A DNA stretch of 14,244 nucleotides from Paracoccaceae bacterium. Lineage in GTDB: Bacteria > Pseudomonadota > Alphaproteobacteria > Rhodobacterales > Rhodobacteraceae. Both the position numbers and the translations under genes were made by a program. Numbering within the stretch: the first letter of the stretch is position 1; the number at the start of each line of letters is the position of its first letter. Positions 13,842 through 14,244 of this stretch are shown piece after piece. Under the pieces are notes generated by a model. That model made no database searches. It had not been told where the DNA came from and was given only the letters and a program-made list of their open reading frames with translations. The stretch is taken from positions 1 to 14,244 of the forward strand of contig SKWJ01000075.1 in assembly GCA_007128995.1 (NCBI GenBank), read 5' to 3'.

Positions 13842-14244
13842 TCAGCCGCGTTTGCGTTTGATCTTTCGCGCAGCCTTCGCCTGCCCGGCCCGTCGCTTCG
13901 AAACGGCCCGCCGCACAGGCCCTTTGCGCGATGCTCTTGAACTGATCTGCCTGCGCGCTTCGCCTTCAACTTCCAGAAGCTCAAGGGCGATGCCACCGGT
14001 CACAGGTTCTGCTTCGGAGAGCTTTACCTTGACCCGCTGCCCCAGACCGATGCGAAATCCGCTACGTTCCCCTTCAAGCGTCTGCGCTTCAGCATCATGG
14101 CGGAAGTATTCATCACCTAGTGCCCGGATCGGAACCAGACCATCTGCGCCGGTCTCATCAAGTTTTACAAAAACCCCAAAGCGTGCGACGCCAGATACAC
14201 GTCCTGTGAACTCGGCGCCAATGCGATCTGCAAGAAAAGCGGCA
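13842..14244 (-). CDS. rnr: ribonuclease R, C-terminal fragment (5' part outside window)
   Basis: Reading - strand from the window edge gives 133 residues ending at a TGA (13844-13842). The fragment opens in AAFLADRIGAEF, the end of the RNB catalytic region. The S1 RNA-binding domain follows: FTGRVSGVARFGVFVKLDETG, then GLVPIRALGDEYF. The block YFRHDAEAQTLEGERSGFRIG is typical of RNase R. The last 40 residues are very basic (RKGPVRRAVSKRRAGQ, then ARKIKRKRG), as in the Lys/Arg-rich tail of RNase R. RNase R is a processive 3'-5' exoribonuclease that degrades structured RNA and takes part in rRNA and mRNA quality control. The gene continues to the right of the window. Confidence 0.92.
   Translation of the reverse strand, partial: AAFLADRIGAEFTGRVSGVARFGVFVKLDETGADGLVPIRALGDEYFRHDAEAQTLEGERSGFRIGLGQRVKVKLSEAEPVTGGIALELLEVEGEARRQISSRASRKGPVRRAVSKRRAGQAKAARKIKRKRG

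Noticed and set aside
12975..13940. A 321-codon open frame on the + strand opposite the thiolase gene
   Set aside because: The opposite strand encodes a complete thiolase with all catalytic residues and a strong ribosome binding site. The + frame product is Arg/His-rich with no family features and is an antisense shadow of GC-rich coding sequence.
1..14244. CRISPR arrays, tRNA or rRNA genes, insertion sequences, toxin-antitoxin or phage-defence genes
   Set aside because: I found no regularly spaced direct repeats, cloverleaf-like segments, transposase motifs or defence-type proteins on either strand.

Overview
The window looks like chromosome from an alphaproteobacterium of the order Rhodobacterales (Roseobacter/Rhodobacter-like). 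Pointers are a DUF2927-type lipoprotein beside a MoxR ATPase and a VWA protein, tandem cyclophilins divergent from pgk, an FtsB-like protein, a PhaA/AtoB-type thiolase, a CueR-CopA copper locus, an RNase R tail and an alphaproteobacterial-type LexA box. This placement rests on protein and motif recognition, not on a search. No tRNA, rRNA, CRISPR array, insertion sequence or prophage gene was seen. Codon use and gene packing look uniform, so this reads as core chromosome rather than an island.

Left part (1-4157, all + strand): the 3' end of a MoxR-type AAA+ ATPase gene is followed in tight succession by a GNAT acetyltransferase, a DUF2927-like lipoprotein, a 54-aa two-helix membrane protein and a VWA-domain protein. 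Gaps are 5 nt, a 4-nt overlap, 18 nt and 5 nt, so this is one operon. The AAA+ and VWA proteins are the classic chaperone pair; the other three genes are the unexplained part. A separately transcribed secreted DUF4168-type protein follows and ends at a strong intrinsic terminator.

Middle (4162-7914): two cyclophilin genes overlap by 8 nt on the - strand, one cytoplasmic and one with an N-terminal export or anchor segment. They diverge from pgk and a small two-helix membrane protein on the + strand. An FtsB/DivIC-like divisome protein follows, then a 338-nt non-coding stretch with a good promoter candidate and an inverted repeat. Next comes an 81-aa helical protein that is possibly phasin-like.

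Right part (8018-14244, all - strand, read right to left): the RNase R C-terminus (partial), an acetyl-CoA acetyltransferase, a photolyase/cryptochrome-family flavoprotein, then copA and cueR overlapping by 4 nt. Two regulatory sites stand out. One is a textbook CueR/MerR-type promoter (19-bp spacer with a dyad) directly in front of copA, which closes a feedback loop with cueR. The other is a GTTC-N7-GTTC LexA box 45 nt upstream of the photolyase start, predicting SOS control.

No wholly new system can be proved from this window. The best candidates for follow-up are the five-gene MoxR-GNAT-lipoprotein-small membrane protein-VWA operon, and the non-canonical photolyase with its LexA box.
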